Positions 55,587 through 57,546 of a DNA stretch of 57,546 nucleotides are shown piece by piece. Numbering within the stretch: the first letter of the stretch is position 1; the number at the start of each line of letters is the position of its first letter. The notes under the pieces are model-generated. The model was not told the DNA's origin and ran no database searches. It was given only the letters and a program-made list of their open reading frames with translations. The stretch comes from Comamonas aquatica NBRC 14918. GTDB taxonomy: Bacteria; Pseudomonadota; Gammaproteobacteria; Burkholderiales; Burkholderiaceae_C. The DNA lies in contig NZ_BBJR01000051.1 of assembly GCF_000739875.1 (NCBI RefSeq), forward strand, positions 1 to 57,546. The letters run 5' to 3'. The position numbers and the translations under genes were made by a program.

Positions 55587-56168
55587 ATGGAACCCATCAC
55601 CGACGTGCAGCCCAAGCGCTTCACCGCACACCCCGGGGCCGACGCGTCCGCCGCACCGGCCAGCGCGCCCCCACGCCCCAGCGTGCGCTTCCTGCTGCAA
55701 CACCCGGCCCACCTGATCGCGCTGGGCTTCGGCTCGGGCCTGGGCCGCATCGCCCCCGGCACCGTCGGCACCCTGTGGGCCTGGCTGGCGTTCCTGGTGC
55801 TGCAGCTGTGGCTGACGCCCGCGCAGATCGGCTGGCTGATCGCGGTCAGCCTGCCCGTCGGCTGGTGGGCCTGCACCGTCACCGCGCGCCACCTGCGCGT
55901 GGCCGACCCCGGCCACATCGTCTGGGACGAGGTTGTCGCCTTCTGGATCGTGCTGTGGCTGACCATGCCCATGGGCTTCTGGGGCCAGCTGAGCGCGTTT
56001 GCGCTGTTCCGTTTCTTCGATGCCGCCAAACCCGGCCCCGTGCGCTGGGCCGACCGCCTGTGCAAGGGCTTCGGCCCGCGCGGCGGCTGGGGCATCCTGC
56101 TGGACGACCTGGTGGCGGCCTTCTGCACCCTGCTGGTGCTGGCGGTGTGGCGCCACCTGTTCGGCTGA
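55587..56168 (+). CDS. pgpA: Phosphatidylglycerophosphatase A
   Basis: PgpA dephosphorylates phosphatidylglycerol phosphate in the inner membrane to form phosphatidylglycerol. The 193-residue protein has a 35-residue Ala/Pro-rich lead, GSGLGRIAPGTVGTLWAW, the conserved acidic HIVWDEVVAFWI and FFDAAKPGPVRWADR, with four helices. thiL-pgpA adjacency is usual in Proteobacteria. The mRNA may be leaderless. Confidence 0.95.
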   Translation: MEPITDVQPKRFTAHPGADASAAPASAPPRPSVRFLLQHPAHLIALGFGSGLGRIAPGTVGTLWAWLAFLVLQLWLTPAQIGWLIAVSLPVGWWACTVTARHLRVADPGHIVWDEVVAFWIVLWLTMPMGFWGQLSAFALFRFFDAAKPGPVRWADRLCKGFGPRGGWGILLDDLVAAFCTLLVLAVWRHLFG

Positions 56169-56176
56169 GGCCGCCC

Positions 56177-56671
56177 ATGACGGCCGCGCCCGACCTTGCC
56201 CCCACCGTGCGCCAGCTGGCGGCAGCCCTGCAGCAGCGCGGCTGGCTGATGGCCACCGCCGAAAGCTGCACCGGCGGCCAGATCGCCGCAGCCTGCACGG
56301 ACCTGGCGGGCTCCAGCCAGTGGTTCGACCGCGGCTTCGTGACCTATTCCAACGCCGCCAAGACCGAAATGCTGGGCGTGCCTGCCGCCCTGATCGCCAC
56401 GCACGGCGCCGTCAGCGAAGCCGTGGTGCGCGCCATGGCCCACGGCGCGGTAGCGCGCTCCCCGGCCCAGGTCAGCGTCGCCGTCAGCGGCGTGGCCGGC
56501 CCCAGCGGGGGCAGTGCCGACAAGCCCGTCGGCACGGTCTGGCTGGCCTGGTGCGTGCAGGGCCAGGTGCACAGCCGCGTGCACCACTTCCCCGGTGACC
56601 GCGCGGCCGTGCGGGCGCAGACCACGGCCCTGGCACTGCAGCATTTGGTAACAATTCTCCAGCCACCCTGA
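56177..56671 (+). CDS. pncC: CinA-type nicotinamide-nucleotide amidohydrolase
   Basis: PncC hydrolyses nicotinamide mononucleotide to nicotinic acid mononucleotide and ammonia, salvaging NAD. The 164-residue protein is the CinA C-terminal domain alone, with TAESCTGGQIAAACTDLAGS near residue 28, GFVTYSNAAKTEMLGV and VSGVAGPSGGSADKPVGTVW. The ATG lies 8 bp after the pgpA stop. The N-terminal molybdopterin-like domain of full CinA is absent, as in E. coli PncC. Confidence 0.95.
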   Translation: MTAAPDLAPTVRQLAAALQQRGWLMATAESCTGGQIAAACTDLAGSSQWFDRGFVTYSNAAKTEMLGVPAALIATHGAVSEAVVRAMAHGAVARSPAQVSVAVSGVAGPSGGSADKPVGTVWLAWCVQGQVHSRVHHFPGDRAAVRAQTTALALQHLVTILQPP

Positions 56672-56735
56672 GCGCAGGGGTCTCCCACCCGTCACTGCGA
56701 CAACCCCGGCACGCAGTCAGACGGTCGATTCCCCC

Positions 56736-56741
56736 TAAAAT
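56736..56741 (+). promoter_or_regulatory. -10 box upstream of the TPR gene
   Basis: TAAAAT in a CCCCCTAAAATCTCCC setting lies about 90 bp before the TPR gene. No -35 hexamer is evident. Confidence 0.4.
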
Positions 56742-56828
56742 CTCCCGCTTTGTCAGCCAAGCGCTTACAGGCGAAAATGCGCGGGCTTTATCCACTCCCC
56801 CTCTTTGTTCCGCAGAGAAAGTGCTTCT

Positions 56829-57546
56829 ATGTCTCTTCCGCCCGTGCTTTCCTGGCTTCGCGCTGCCCCCATGCTCCAGCCAGGACGGTGGATACGACCT
56901 GTAACAGCCGCCAGTTTGATGTGTGTTATTGCCGCAGCCGCGCCGCTGGCCCAGGCGGCCGCCGCGCCCGCCGCCGAGGTGCAACAGTTGGTCGACCAAG
57001 GCAAGATCAACGATGCCGCACAGCGCGTGCAGACCCTGCTCAAGCAAAGCCCCCAGGATGTGCAGCTGCGCTTTCTGCAGGGCGTGATCGCGGCCGAACA
57101 GCAGAAGTACGACCAGGCCATCCAGGTCTTCACGGCCCTGACACGCGACCACCCCCAGCTGCCCGAGCCCTACAACAACCTGGCCGTGCTGCACGCCGCC
57201 AAGGGCGAGGACCGCAAGGCCGCCCAGGTGCTGGAACAGGCCATCCGCACCAACCCCAGCTACGCCACCGCCCATGAGAACCTGGGCGATCTGTACGCCC
57301 GCATGGCCGGCGACGCCTATGCCAAGGCCTTGCAGCTGGACAACAACCGCAAGCCCGCGCCGCCCAAGCTGTCGCTGATCAAGCAGATCTTCCCGACCTC
57401 CGGCACCGGCGCCGCCGTGGTCGCAGCCGCACCGGCGGCGGCGCCCCGCCCCGCCGCGGTCGAGCCCAAGGCACCCGCAGCACCCGCCCCCACACCGGCA
57501 CCGGCAGCCCCTGCGCAAGCTGCGGCCCCCGCACCGGTGGTGACAC
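56829..57546 (+). CDS. Exported TPR-repeat protein (3' end outside window)
   Basis: The frame is open to the window edge, 239 codons visible. It starts with MSLPPVLSWLRAAPMLQPGR and a hydrophobic export segment ending AAAAPLAQAAAA. Three TPR-like units follow (VDQGKINDAAQRVQTLLKQ, AAEQQKYDQAIQVFTAL, AAKGEDRKAAQVLEQAI), with NLAVLHAAKGE and NLGDLYARMAG as helix pairs. After residue 200 a Pro/Ala-rich linker begins. It is a likely periplasmic scaffold or protein-interaction module. The function is unknown. Confidence 0.85.
   Translation, partial: MSLPPVLSWLRAAPMLQPGRWIRPVTAASLMCVIAAAAPLAQAAAAPAAEVQQLVDQGKINDAAQRVQTLLKQSPQDVQLRFLQGVIAAEQQKYDQAIQVFTALTRDHPQLPEPYNNLAVLHAAKGEDRKAAQVLEQAIRTNPSYATAHENLGDLYARMAGDAYAKALQLDNNRKPAPPKLSLIKQIFPTSGTGAAVVAAAPAAAPRPAAVEPKAPAAPAPTPAPAAPAQAAAPAPVVT

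Noticed and set aside
54501..56156. 551-codon antisense frame over thiL and pgpA
   Set aside because: Low-complexity product spanning two well-supported genes and a repeat arm.

Overview
The window is chromosomal DNA from a GC-rich betaproteobacterium, most likely a member of the Comamonadaceae (Acidovorax, Comamonas or Delftia type). The gene set, the protein sequences and the gene order (rsmI | yraN-diaA-dolP; glpD | glpR-glpK; recG-oxyR-dps; rpe-gph...trpE-aroQ-trpG-trpD-trpC) support this, as does a short dispersed repeat scattered between genes. Nearly everything is housekeeping. No phage, insertion sequence, CRISPR array or replication origin is visible.

Layout. 1-6.1 kb: the retraction ATPases pilT (cut by the window edge) and pilU, then dolP, diaA and yraN, divergent from rsmI, then a DnaK-like ATPase. 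6.1-6.9 kb: a repeat palindrome and two complete initiator tRNA units, each with its own -10 box and terminator. 6.9-15.9 kb: the spc/alpha ribosomal block on the minus strand (rplN to rplQ, with secY and rpoA), driven by a good sigma70 promoter and a leader of about 158 nt; strong hairpins sit in three of its gaps. 16-21.6 kb: glycerol use (glpD | glpR-GNAT-glpK) and proC. 21.7-27.7 kb: an extradiol dioxygenase-like protein, ubiA, dps, oxyR and recG. 27.7-30.1 kb: a broken HD-GYP gene facing an intact hemerythrin-GGDEF diguanylate cyclase. 30.3-35.3 kb: queA and a Fur-box-controlled siderophore/iron ABC transporter. 35.5-37.6 kb: an EamA transporter interrupted by a stop codon, an AT-rich orphan Wzz-like gene and a DUF2798 gene. 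37.6-43.9 kb: ung and the trp genes, headed by a candidate attenuator whose leader peptide contains Trp-Pro-Trp. 44-48.8 kb: a chalcone-isomerase-like protein, a chemoreceptor, a fused SpeD-SpeE polyamine enzyme and gph. 48.9-57.5 kb: rpe, apaG, a Gcr-family membrane protein, a CPA2 antiporter, a YbdK ligase, thiL, pgpA, pncC and the start of a TPR protein.

The least expected signals are the candidate trp attenuator, the dispersed palindromic repeat (at least eight sites, one abutting the thiL start codon), the hairpins between the alpha-operon genes, the duplicated initiator tRNA units with covarying terminators, the AT-rich Wzz-like island beside a nonsense-interrupted transporter, and several genes whose -10 box lies only 6-8 nt before the start codon, which suggests leaderless mRNAs. 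Promoters, terminators and operators were read by eye. Functions rest on recognition of family motifs, not on database searches.
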